From assembly GCF_008245225.1 (NCBI RefSeq), contig NZ_VTAW01000017.1, positions 1-64,000 on the forward strand: 64,000 nt of DNA. Direction: 5' to 3'. Under the pieces are notes generated by a model. It had not been told where the DNA came from and did no database searches. It worked only from the letters and a program-made list of their open reading frames with translations. Made by a program: the position numbers and the translations under genes. Of the stretch, positions 44,320 through 52,753 are shown piece after piece (position 1 is the stretch's first letter; each line of letters starts with the position of its first letter). This DNA comes from Natrialba swarupiae. GTDB lineage: Archaea > Halobacteriota > Halobacteria > Halobacteriales > Natrialbaceae.

Positions 44320-45141
44320 ATGAAGTACCTCGCTCGCACCCTCGAGGGGCGTCCACTACTCGGGAGCGAGGACGGCTTCGTCCCGCTTTCTGCTGCGGAT
44401 CCGGATCTCACCACGGCCATAGAGGCACTTTCGCGCGCGGCCGACGGTGGACTCCCCGATGTCGCCGACGCCCCGGCGGAGCCGGTCGACCGGGAGTCCA
44501 TCCAGTTCGGCCCGCCGCTGGCCGAGTTCGGCAAACTCTGGGGGATCGGCCTCAACTACGCCGAACACGCCGGGGATCTCGACGAGGCACGGCCGGATGC
44601 ACCCGCGAGTTTCTTCAAGCCGACGAGCGCCATCACCGGTCCGGGTGGCCCGATACGGCTCCCGCCAGTCGAACGGACCGACCGTGTCACGGCGGAGGCC
44701 GAACTCGCCGTCGTAATCGGTCGAACGTGTCGGGATCTCGATGATGGTGCGGTCGACGACGTAATCGCCGGCTACCTTCCCGTCCTCGATATGACCGCCG
44801 AGGACGTCCTCCAGCGAAACCCGCGCTTTCTGACGCGCGCGAAGAGCTTCGATTCGTTTCTCGTCGTCGGGTCGGCCATCGCCGTCCCCGAAACACCGCT
44901 CGCGCTCGAGGAGTTGTCGGTCAAGACGGTCGTCAACGAACGGGTCGTGGCGGAAAACCGGATCGAGAACATGCTGTTCCCGCCGCGTGAACTGGTCGCG
45001 TTTCACTCCGGCGTCGCCACGCTCGAACCCGGTGACGTGTTCAGTACGGGGACGCCTGGTGCCGAACCGATCGAACCCGGCGACCACGCACGAGCGGCGG
45101 TCGAAACGATCGGTTCGGTCGAGGCACCGGTCGTTCGGTGA
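44320..45141 (+). CDS. Fumarylacetoacetate hydrolase-family protein
   Basis: A 273-residue FAH-fold hydrolase or decarboxylase. KLWGIGLNYAEHAGDLDEA near residue 68-87, PASFFKPTSAITGPGGPI, and EAELAVVIGR carry the usual metal and substrate residues. FLTRAKSFDSFLVVGSAI and GDVFSTGTPGAEPIEPGD complete the signature. Family members act on 2-keto-3-deoxy sugar acids, catechol meta-pathway acids or acylpyruvates. The neighbouring SDR suggests conversion of a small oxo-acid, perhaps a deoxy-ketoaldonate from sugars. It ends six bases from the convergent gene at 45148. Confidence 0.87.
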   Translation: MKYLARTLEGRPLLGSEDGFVPLSAADPDLTTAIEALSRAADGGLPDVADAPAEPVDRESIQFGPPLAEFGKLWGIGLNYAEHAGDLDEARPDAPASFFKPTSAITGPGGPIRLPPVERTDRVTAEAELAVVIGRTCRDLDDGAVDDVIAGYLPVLDMTAEDVLQRNPRFLTRAKSFDSFLVVGSAIAVPETPLALEELSVKTVVNERVVAENRIENMLFPPRELVAFHSGVATLEPGDVFSTGTPGAEPIEPGDHARAAVETIGSVEAPVVR

Positions 45142-45147
45142 CGAAGG

Positions 45148-45711
45148 TCACGCCGCCGCTTGAATTTCGAATATCTCCTCGTACAGACTCGCGGCGAGGT
45201 GATCGAGATCTGCCTCGGCCTCGCTTGCGTCCATGGAGTCGCCGACCCCCTGCCACTCGACGGAGAGGCGAGCGATCGGAACGAGCGCGACCCCGCCGAC
45301 CGTGACGGTGCCGTTCGGTGTCCGAACCGTCCACTCGGTTCGCATCCCCTCGGAGGACCGCGTTACGTCCTCGATCTCCGCACCAGAACTGGCCCACCGT
45401 TCGACGAGGCCATCGGTGATCCGGCGGAGCTTTCGTTCGCCGAGAACGTGGACGACGACGCCGATCGCCGCGAGGACGCCGAACGCCGCGACGGCGAACG
45501 CGACTCCACCGTACGGGACGTTCAACGACGCCGCGAGCGCGGCGGTGACCCCGACGAAGCCGAGAATTCGACTGTCGAAGGCGTTCGGGACCGTCCCGTT
45601 CCAGCCCGTCTCCCTGGCGGGTTGCTCCAATTGCATTCTCACTCGGGCCTCGGGACGGGACGCCGGTAGTTGTTCACCTGTCCAGGTGTGGACTTTATCC
45701 CGTACCGTCAC
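45148..45711 (-). CDS. Two-span membrane protein coupled to pdhA
   Basis: A 187-residue protein of unknown function. Two hydrophobic spans lie near residues 48-65 and 68-88 (ILGFVGVTAALAASLNV and AFAVAAFGVLAAIGVVVHVL). The C-terminal part is soluble and has beta strands (TEWTVRTPNGTVTVGGVALV). It starts with GTG at 45711 and overlaps the stop codon of the E1-alpha gene (GTGA), so it is translated with it. A role in anchoring or regulating the enzyme is conceivable but unproven. Confidence 0.66.
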   Translation of the reverse strand: MTVRDKVHTWTGEQLPASRPEARVRMQLEQPARETGWNGTVPNAFDSRILGFVGVTAALAASLNVPYGGVAFAVAAFGVLAAIGVVVHVLGERKLRRITDGLVERWASSGAEIEDVTRSSEGMRTEWTVRTPNGTVTVGGVALVPIARLSVEWQGVGDSMDASEAEADLDHLAASLYEEIFEIQAAA

Positions 45712-46862
45712 TCGTACTCGAGCAGTTCATCGTCGCCGTGTCTCGATCGCAGTTCTTCGAGATACGCTCGTTGTTCCTCGAGTCTGGCGGTCGGTTCCTC
45801 GTACGTGTACTCGAACATCTCCCGTGGATCGGCTTCGGCGGTCTCTGCTCGGTCGATCACGGACGCCAGCGTCTCTTCGATTTCGGCTTCGATCTCCTCG
45901 ATCAGTTCGTCATCGAGGATCCAGCGGTCCCGCAGATACGATTCGAATCTGGTGATCGGATCGCGCTCGCGCCACTCTTCGACTTCGGCTTCGTCACGGT
46001 AGACGGACGGATCGTCCGCCGTCGTGTGTGCGCCAAATCGGTACTGAACTGCCTCGATTAGCGTCGGCCGGAGCCGATCGGTGTCCGGATCGATCGCTTT
46101 CGTCCGGGCCACGTTCGTGACGACGTACGTCGCGAGCGGGTCCATCCCGTCGACCTGAACGCCGTCGAACCCGTACGCGTCGGCCTTCTGGGCGAACGTC
46201 GCGCTCGCGGTCTGGCGCTCCTGTGGAACGGAGATCGCCCACTGGTTGTTGTTACAGAAGAAGATCGTCGGCGTATCGACGACGCCGGCAAAGTTCATCG
46301 CCTCGTGGAAATCACCCTCCGACGTCGCGCCGTCGCCGAAGTGGACGACGGTGACGTTCTCCTGATCGTCGAGTTTTTCGGCCCACGACCAGCCGACGGC
46401 ATGGGGAAGATGGCTCCCGATCGAAATGTTGAGTGGGAAGACACTTACGTCGGCGAGTGCGGCGTTTCCGTCCTCGTGACCCATCCAGTAGAGCAGATAC
46501 TCCCACGGAAGGTCGCGAGCGACGACGGCTCCGTGTTCCCGGTACTGGTAGGAGATCGTATCGTCGGCCCCGAGGGCGTACGTCGATCCGATCTGGGACC
46601 CTTCCTGACCCGCAAGCGAGGCGTACGTCCCTATCCGGCCCTGTCGCTGGAGGCTGATAGCCCGCTCGTCGAAACGGCGGGCAAAGCGCATGTCACGATA
46701 CATCGAACGCAACGTCTCCGGCTCGAGTTCGGGCTCGAGTTCCGGCGCGACGACGTTTCCGTCGGCGTCGAGCACCCGAACCCTGTCGTCGGGTGCTCGA
46801 TCGAAGAGATCGTCCTCGAGTACGTCCGGTGTCATATCTTCACTCTCGAACTCGTTCCACAT
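45708..46862 (-). CDS. pdhA: Pyruvate dehydrogenase-type E1 component, alpha subunit
   Basis: A 384-residue thiamine-diphosphate enzyme subunit. The TPP motif GDGATSEGDFHEAMNFAGV with NNNQWAISVP is intact near residues 170-200. ARRFDERAISLQRQGRIGTY near the N-terminus and AVQYRFGAHTTADDPSVY later are typical of 2-oxoacid dehydrogenase E1 alpha. No E1 beta, E2 or E3 gene is in this window, so this is an orphan copy. Start choices are 46862 (MWNEFESED) or 46835 (MTPDVLED). It is coupled to a membrane-protein gene downstream. Confidence 0.85.
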   Translation of the reverse strand: MWNEFESEDMTPDVLEDDLFDRAPDDRVRVLDADGNVVAPELEPELEPETLRSMYRDMRFARRFDERAISLQRQGRIGTYASLAGQEGSQIGSTYALGADDTISYQYREHGAVVARDLPWEYLLYWMGHEDGNAALADVSVFPLNISIGSHLPHAVGWSWAEKLDDQENVTVVHFGDGATSEGDFHEAMNFAGVVDTPTIFFCNNNQWAISVPQERQTASATFAQKADAYGFDGVQVDGMDPLATYVVTNVARTKAIDPDTDRLRPTLIEAVQYRFGAHTTADDPSVYRDEAEVEEWRERDPITRFESYLRDRWILDDELIEEIEAEIEETLASVIDRAETAEADPREMFEYTYEEPTARLEEQRAYLEELRSRHGDDELLEYE

Positions 46863-47252
46863 AACAGTAGCTGTGCATGTACTACGGACGTTCAAATAGA
46901 TAGATTATCAAACATTACTACGGTAGTATTAAAATCATGCCATTTCTGACGCACGGTGGAGGAGCGAGAAGAAAACAGCCATTATAAACCTCAAAACACC
47001 ATATTTACGGATTCTTGGCGGTAATAACAGACTTGTTACCAGCGACCCAGTATTTAAATACACCGCCGCATAGATGCCTATACGGCCAATTTTATCCTCT
47101 CGCGGAATAATTGCGTCTTATAACCAAAATACTACAGACATGTATGTGAATCTGATTACTAGTGGTCAACGAGACGACCGTCTCACGGTCGAACGGTTTG
47201 CCAGAAGGATCGTGATCCAAAGATTTAGTATATATTACGAATTCGTACCTGT
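46863..47252. promoter_or_regulatory. Divergent promoter region of pdhA and the ThuA-like gene
   Basis: An AT-rich spacer without a gene. Near 46916-46928, TACTAC-G-GTAGTA is an inverted repeat lying about 55-65 bases upstream of pdhA, next to a TTTTAATAC box read on the minus strand. TTTAGTATATATTA (47224-47237) is a TATA box about 22 bases before the ATG at 47253, so the ThuA-like gene is probably leaderless. GAGAC-GACC-GTCTC occurs near 47172. Confidence 0.55.
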
Positions 47253-47909
47253 ATGGCCACGAACGCGCTGTTGATCGGGGAACGCACCTTTCCATTTCAC
47301 GCCATCGACGAGAAGGGTGACGAACTGGTCGATGCAGTCGGCGACGCCGCGGACGTAGAGATCACGACGGACCGAGATGCACTCGAGTCACTCGACGACT
47401 ACGACGTCCTGATCGATTACATGACCGACAGCGAGTTGACCACCGAACAGATCGATGGACTGGTTTCGTTCGTCCGGAACGGTGGCGCATACGTCGGCGT
47501 CCACTGTGCGGCCGATCTAACGAGTACGGTCCCCTCAGACCCCGAGGACGTCGTGGACACGCGACCGGAACCCGATCCACGCCATCGCTCGTTACTCGGC
47601 GGGGAGTTTCTCGACCATCCGGCCCAGAGCGAGTTTCACGTGGAGGCTGTCTCCGATCATCCGGTTACAGCCGGCGTCGATTCCTTCGACGTCTACGACG
47701 AACCGTACCAGGTCGACGTCGACGCCACCGTCGACGTGCTCGCGCGTATGGAACACTCTGAGTTAAAGAACTACCCCGTCGCCTGGGTTCGGACCGACGG
47801 AGACGGCCGCGTCTGCTACATCTCACTCGGACATACGGACGAATCGCTTCGCAGTTCCGGCTTTCGACAGCTTCTGCGCAACGCGATTACGTGGGCGACC
47901 GACGGCTAA
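47253..47909 (+). CDS. ThuA-like domain protein
   Basis: A 218-residue protein of the ThuA (trehalose utilisation) family, a flavodoxin-like fold. MATNALLIGERTFPFHAIDE, DYDVLIDYMTDSELTTEQID, and FVRNGGAYVGVHCAADL with GGEFLDHPAQSEFHVE form the conserved core. In bacteria ThuA proteins work with Gfo/Idh oxidoreductases on disaccharides through 3-keto intermediates. Here it is beside a sugar ABC transporter and a GH3 glycosidase, a matching context. It stands as a single gene on its strand, pointed at the transporter operon. Confidence 0.84.
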   Translation: MATNALLIGERTFPFHAIDEKGDELVDAVGDAADVEITTDRDALESLDDYDVLIDYMTDSELTTEQIDGLVSFVRNGGAYVGVHCAADLTSTVPSDPEDVVDTRPEPDPRHRSLLGGEFLDHPAQSEFHVEAVSDHPVTAGVDSFDVYDEPYQVDVDATVDVLARMEHSELKNYPVAWVRTDGDGRVCYISLGHTDESLRSSGFRQLLRNAITWATDG

Positions 47910-47946
47910 CAGCGGCTCTCCGACACTCCACACCGCATGAAACCGG

Positions 47947-49098
47947 TCACCGTTCGGGACTCGTTATTCGTTTTTCGGTCTCCTCGGCCGAATCCAGGTC
48001 TTTCGTTCGAAGCGAATCACCCGTCTCCGCGTCGAAGAGATACACGTTGTCGTCGTCGAATCCAAGCAGAATATCGTCCCCGGCCGAGAGTCGGTGCTGA
48101 CTGTCGACACGTGCTCTGATCTCTGCGTCGCCGACCTGGGCGTAGACCACGTTTTCGTCACCCATCGCCTCGACCACAGTTACCGTCACGTTGAACCCGC
48201 TTTCAGCGCCGACCACCAGATCCTCCGGTCGAATCCCGACGGTACACCGGTTCCGGTCGCCGAGGGCCTCCGCGATCGACGACGCCTCCGAATGATAGAC
48301 GAAATCCGCGTCGCCGTTGAACGTCACTGTATCGCCGTCGCTCGAGACCGTCGCCTCGAGGAAGTTCATGCTCGGACTGCCGAGGAATCCAGCGACGAAC
48401 TGGTTGGTCGGATTGCGGTAGACGTCCTCCGGCGGACCACACTGCTGGAGTTCGCCGTCGTTGAGGACGGCGACCCGATCGCTCATCGCCATCGCCTCGG
48501 TCTGGTCGTGGGTGACGTAGACCGAGGTGATCCCGAGTTGTTGCTGGAGTTCCATGATCTCCTTTCGCATGCTGTCTCGGAGTTTGGCGTCGAGATTCGA
48601 GAGCGGTTCGTCGAGTAAGAACACCGATGGCTCCCGAATGATCGCACGGCCGAGCGCCACACGTTGTTGTTGGCCTCCGGAGAGGTCACTCGGCTTCTTT
48701 GGAAGGAGATCCTCGATACCGAGCATTTCGGCCGTCTCTTCGACCATCGATGCGATCTCGCTTTCGGGAATGTCCGTCGAGAGACGGAGTCCAAAGCCGA
48801 TGTTGTCCCGAACGCTCATGTGGGGATACAGCGCGTAGTCCTGGAACACCATCGCGATATCTCGGTCGCGAGCGCGCAGGTCAGTTACGTCTTCGTCTCC
48901 GAACTCGATCGTACCGGTGGTGACGTCCTCGAGACCGGCGATCATTCGCAACGTCGTCGTCTTCCCACAACCACTCGGTCCGACGAACACGAGAAACTCA
49001 CCCTCCTGGATCTCGAGGTCCATGTCGTTGACGGCACAGATCTCGCCCCCCTCCGAATCGTAAATCTTGTTCACACTGTCAAGTTCGATCGACGTCAT
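47947..49098 (-). CDS. Sugar ABC transporter ATPase, UgpC/MsmK type (second transporter)
   Basis: A 383-residue ATPase with Walker A GPSGCGKTTT near residue 42, LSGGQQQRVALGRAI near 140, VFLLDEPLSNLDAKLRDSM and THDQTEAMAMSD. The OB-fold regulatory domain follows (FLGSPSMNFLEA, GIRPEDLVVG). Its relation to the ATPase at 19827 is clear but distant, so the two transporters are not a recent duplication. It is last in the second transporter cluster, 206 bases after a permease gene; that gap may carry its own promoter. Confidence 0.92.
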   Translation of the reverse strand: MTSIELDSVNKIYDSEGGEICAVNDMDLEIQEGEFLVFVGPSGCGKTTTLRMIAGLEDVTTGTIEFGDEDVTDLRARDRDIAMVFQDYALYPHMSVRDNIGFGLRLSTDIPESEIASMVEETAEMLGIEDLLPKKPSDLSGGQQQRVALGRAIIREPSVFLLDEPLSNLDAKLRDSMRKEIMELQQQLGITSVYVTHDQTEAMAMSDRVAVLNDGELQQCGPPEDVYRNPTNQFVAGFLGSPSMNFLEATVSSDGDTVTFNGDADFVYHSEASSIAEALGDRNRCTVGIRPEDLVVGAESGFNVTVTVVEAMGDENVVYAQVGDAEIRARVDSQHRLSAGDDILLGFDDDNVYLFDAETGDSLRTKDLDSAEETEKRITSPER

Positions 49099-49304
49099 CT
49101 ATACACACATCCAGTCTCCTGGATAATGAATATACCGGAGATCGACCGAACGAATGCGGTGATCGGACCCTCATACGGATTGCCGTCCCGATTTCCCGGC
49201 ACACGGGTCGCCGGTTGAAGCATTAGTGAACAAGAACCCGTATCACTCCCCGCCCTGGGCGAGTCAGTTCGACGTCCAAAAAATCGTCCGGAGTCGCGTG
49301 TCCG

Positions 49305-50144
49305 TTACGGCTGGTACGCGGTTCCGGCGAATCCCCTCACGAAGTACTTCTGCAGGAGCAAGAACAGTATCGTGATGGGGATGATCGCGAGCGCCGTAGC
49401 GACCATGATCTGATCGAAGTAGAGTCGGTGTTGACCGACGAGGCGCTCGATCGCCAGCGGAATGGTGAACAGTTCCTCGCTGGTGAGGACCACCAGCGGG
49501 TAGAGGAACGCGTTCCACTGGAACAGAAAGAGGATGACCGCGAGCGCGGCCAGTGCGGGTTTTACCGACGGCAACGCGATCCGGTAGTAGAGCTGGAACT
49601 CGGAGGCGCCATCGATCCGCGCAGAGTCGAGCCACGAGTCGGGGATCGACTTCATGCTCTGGCGCATGAGGAAGATACCGACCGGGTTCGCCGCGAACGG
49701 CAGGATAAGCGCGATGTGCGTATCGAGCAGACCGAAGTTCGCCATCAGGAGGAACAGCGGAATAATCATGATCTGGACCGGCAACACGACCGTCGCCAGG
49801 ATGAAGTAGAAGAGGTACTCCTTGTAAGCGAACTCGTATTTCGCGAACGCAAAGCCCGCGAGCGAGCAGAGGAACAGCGAGAGGACGGTGTACACCGTCG
49901 CGACGAAGATGCTGTTCCAGATCGACAGCAGATACGGGAACCGATCGCGGAGATCCGCGAGGTTCTCGAAGAAGTGGGTTCCAGGGAGGAACCGCGGCGG
50001 GTACGTGAAGAACTGATCCTGTGGCAACGTCGCGCCGACGATCATCCAGTAAAACGGGACGAGCGTCAACACGATGACGATCAGAAGCGAGATGTAGACG
50101 CCGAACTGAACCGGCAGATCCGGTTTCTTGGAAGCGACCGACAT
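49305..50144 (-). CDS. Sugar ABC transporter permease, MalG-type (second transporter)
   Basis: A 279-residue permease with six spans and the EAA loop DSARIDGASEFQLYYRIALP near residues 185-205. N-terminal hydrophilic stretch is short (about 15 residues). FVRGFAGTAYQP closes the protein, similar to the FxxGxxxGAVKG end of this family. Its start overlaps the last base of the upstream permease stop codon, so they are translated together. Confidence 0.9.
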   Translation of the reverse strand: MSVASKKPDLPVQFGVYISLLIVIVLTLVPFYWMIVGATLPQDQFFTYPPRFLPGTHFFENLADLRDRFPYLLSIWNSIFVATVYTVLSLFLCSLAGFAFAKYEFAYKEYLFYFILATVVLPVQIMIIPLFLLMANFGLLDTHIALILPFAANPVGIFLMRQSMKSIPDSWLDSARIDGASEFQLYYRIALPSVKPALAALAVILFLFQWNAFLYPLVVLTSEELFTIPLAIERLVGQHRLYFDQIMVATALAIIPITILFLLLQKYFVRGFAGTAYQP

Positions 50145-51139
50145 TAGTCTTCACCCCCAATTTTCATCTCGATGATCGACAGTGCCGTGACGACGCCGAC
50201 GAGTACGTACGTGAGCGCGCTGGCGTAACCGAGGTTGAAGTAGACGAACGCCTGATCATAGATGTAGTAGAGGATCGTGATCGTCGAGTTGCTCGGACCA
50301 CCCTCGGTAATGATGAACGGCTCAGAGAACAGCTGCATTGAGCCGACCGTCGAGAGGACGATCACGAACAGCAACATCGGTTTGAGCTGTGGCACGGTCA
50401 CGTACCGGAACTTCTGCCAAGCGCTCGCGCCGTCGATTTCGGCCGCCTCGTAGAGCCGACCGGGGATGTTCTGTAAGCCTGCAAAGAGGATCAACATGTT
50501 GTACCCCATCCAGCGCCAGTCGAGCGTGATCGCCAGCATGACGCGTGCCCACCAGCGATCTGACTGCCAGGCGATCGGTTCGAACCCGACGAGTTGGATA
50601 ACGTAGTTTGCGAGCCCGAACTGCTCGGAGAAGATCATCAGGAAGATCGTCGAGTACGCGACGAAGTTCGCGGAGACGGGAAGCGCGATCAGCGTGCGCT
50701 GCAGTCCCGAGAGCTTGATGAACGACGCGTTAAGCGCGAGCGCGACGCCAAGCGAAACCAGGACCATCAGCGGCATCTGGAACACGGTGATGATGACGGT
50801 GTTCCACATCGACAGCCAGAACAGTCCGTCACCGACCATCCGGGTATAGTTCTCGAGACCGACGAACTCGACGTTCGAGATGCGCGGAACTTCGACCGCG
50901 AACACACCCAGGTCGATCGCAAACAGGAACCCCTCTCCGACTCCGTGATACTCGAAGAACGAGAGGTAGAGCGTGTAGACGACAGGGAACGCTAAAAACA
51001 CTGCAAAAAATATGAAGAATGGGAGGATGTACAGATACGGCACTCCCGGGAAGGAGGGGAGTGAATCTCGAACGCGATTTCGAGCGATTCGCCCCTCCGT
51101 TCGAACCGCCTGTATACTACTGTGTTCTCGTATTGACAT
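50144..51139 (-). CDS. Sugar ABC transporter permease, MalF-type (second transporter)
   Basis: A 331-residue permease. The first span (PYLYILPFFIFFAVFLAFPV) is followed by a long extracytoplasmic loop and five more spans. The EAA loop EAAEIDGASAWQKFRYVTVP is near residues 235-255. It starts 11 bases after the binding-protein stop codon and overlaps the next permease by one base. CUT1-type sugar uptake is the most likely role. Confidence 0.9.
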   Translation of the reverse strand: MSIREHSSIQAVRTEGRIARNRVRDSLPSFPGVPYLYILPFFIFFAVFLAFPVVYTLYLSFFEYHGVGEGFLFAIDLGVFAVEVPRISNVEFVGLENYTRMVGDGLFWLSMWNTVIITVFQMPLMVLVSLGVALALNASFIKLSGLQRTLIALPVSANFVAYSTIFLMIFSEQFGLANYVIQLVGFEPIAWQSDRWWARVMLAITLDWRWMGYNMLILFAGLQNIPGRLYEAAEIDGASAWQKFRYVTVPQLKPMLLFVIVLSTVGSMQLFSEPFIITEGGPSNSTITILYYIYDQAFVYFNLGYASALTYVLVGVVTALSIIEMKIGGED

Positions 51140-51150
51140 TGAATACCTGT

Positions 51151-52524
51151 TCAGGCGGTGTCGAGGCCGGTACGATCGGCGACGGCCTCCTGGGCCTGTG
51201 CACCGATCTCGTTGGGCGCGACGTTACCCTGGAGGACCTCTTCGAGCTGCGTTTCCATCTCGTCTAAGACCTCGGCGTGTTCTTCGTGGTATCGGAGCTC
51301 CGGAACTTCTTCGGCGACCTCGAGGATCAGTTCGTAGCTCTGGCCGTCGAAGTACTCCTGGGGCTCCTCCCAGAAGGAGTCGCTGTACGTTTCCTCGTTC
51401 GCGGGGAAGACGCCAGCTTCGGTTCCCAGCATCATACAGCGCTCGGTGTCGGTGAGGAAGAACTCCGCGAAGTCGTACGCTCGTGCGATCTCGGCGTCGT
51501 CGAGCTGACTCGCGAAGACGACGCTCGAGCCACCGTGGTTCGACGCTCGGGCGTCGCCGTCGTGGAGTGCCGGACAGCGGTGCATTCCCCAGTTGCCGTC
51601 CTGCCCTTCGAGGGAATCTTCCAGCGCACCGGCCATCCAGGCGCCGGAGGTGACGGTCGCGTACCGATCGTCGTTGAGCGCCGCGAACCAGCTTTCGGTG
51701 AACTCGTCGGTTCTATCCATCACGTCGGCCTCGTAGAGATCGAGCATGACCTCCGCGATCTCGGCCGTCGCGTCCGTGTCGATGTTGAGCGCACCGTCCT
51801 CGGTGTAGATCTGCTCGCCCTTCTGGCGGTAGAAGATCTCCCAGCGGATGCCGAGCATCTCCGGTGCCCACGAGAGAACGAACTGGTCGTCGTCGAGTTC
51901 CTCACCTAGATCGATGAGGTCGTAGTAGGTCTCGATGTCCTCAGGTGCGAAACCGGCCTGGTCGTACATGCTCCGATTGTAGAAGGTGACGACCGGCGCG
52001 GTGTCCATCGGGAGGCCGTAGATACCGTCGCCGTCGAAGCCTTCGATCGGCGCCCACTTCCAGTCGACGAAGACGTCCTCCGCGCCGTCGCTCATCATTC
52101 CGGAGATATCCGCGAGGCCACCGCGGGCGATCATCCCTGGCGTGTCACGGCCCTCCTGGATACCGATCGAGGGCGCGCCCTGGCCGGACGCCACGGCGGT
52201 GTTGTACTGGGAGATGTTCTCGTCGAAGCCCAGTTCCTCGATGTTGATCGTGACGCCGTCGTTCTCCGCGGTATATTCGTCGGCAGCGGCCTCCCACGCG
52301 GGAGGAAGCGTGCCGTGGGTCCAGACGTTGATTTCGTCGGCCATCTCGCCGTTACCGCCGTTGCCGCCGTTACCGCCGTTGCCACCGTTACCACCGTTGC
52401 CGCCGTTACCACCGTTACCGCCGTTGTCGTCGGTACTGATACAACCGGCAATCAGTACTGTTCCTGCTCCCATCGATCCCAGCAGCTGTCGTCGCGACAC
52501 TGGTGCCATACCATTACGTGACAT
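51151..52524 (-). CDS. Sugar ABC transporter substrate-binding lipoprotein with Asn-Gly-Gly linker
   Basis: A 457-residue family-1 binding protein. Arg11-Arg12 in SRRQLLGSMGAG with IAGC (Cys28) mark a Tat lipoprotein signal. After it comes a repetitive linker of about eight Asn-Gly-Gly triplets (residues about 34-57), encoded by a nine-base imperfect DNA repeat; that tether should hold the domain off the membrane. The binding domain follows (INVWTHGTLPPAWEAAADEY). Start at 52524 (MSRNGMAPVSRRQ); ATG 52509 is the alternative. Heads the operon of binding protein, two permeases and ATPase. Confidence 0.87.
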   Translation of the reverse strand: MSRNGMAPVSRRQLLGSMGAGTVLIAGCISTDDNGGNGGNGGNGGNGGNGGNGGNGGNGEMADEINVWTHGTLPPAWEAAADEYTAENDGVTINIEELGFDENISQYNTAVASGQGAPSIGIQEGRDTPGMIARGGLADISGMMSDGAEDVFVDWKWAPIEGFDGDGIYGLPMDTAPVVTFYNRSMYDQAGFAPEDIETYYDLIDLGEELDDDQFVLSWAPEMLGIRWEIFYRQKGEQIYTEDGALNIDTDATAEIAEVMLDLYEADVMDRTDEFTESWFAALNDDRYATVTSGAWMAGALEDSLEGQDGNWGMHRCPALHDGDARASNHGGSSVVFASQLDDAEIARAYDFAEFFLTDTERCMMLGTEAGVFPANEETYSDSFWEEPQEYFDGQSYELILEVAEEVPELRYHEEHAEVLDEMETQLEEVLQGNVAPNEIGAQAQEAVADRTGLDTA

Positions 52525-52538
52525 ACGAAAAAGATTGT

Positions 52539-52552
52539 GTGGGTTAACCCAC
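52539..52552. promoter_or_regulatory. Perfect 14-base palindrome at the binding-protein promoter
   Basis: GTGGGTTAACCCAC, perfect on both strands, lies 15-28 bases before the ATG at 52524. Read on the minus strand, a TTTAAG box at 52551-52560 is the probable TATA element, so the palindrome sits between TATA and transcription start. That is the classical position for a repressor in archaea. The local TrmB at 55059 or an unknown regulator could be the ligand. Confidence 0.55.
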
Positions 52553-52753
52553 TTAAACATTTCTAAAACGATCAATATCCTAACCAGGCGAGTATAAATT
52601 TCTCGGTCGAACTTGTGGTTTTAATCTAGCTTCGGCACCACCTGTTCGAATGGTCGAATGCGCGTTCGGGCGCGTGTGTACAACTGGGGGTCAAGTTCCA
52701 GGCGGACGTGTCGAGTACGAAAATATAAGTATTGTGCCTCGAAATGGACGACA

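Noticed and set aside
52340-52430. CRISPR-like or satellite repeat
   Set aside because: The nine-base repeats are in frame inside a lipoprotein gene and encode the Asn-Gly-Gly linker.
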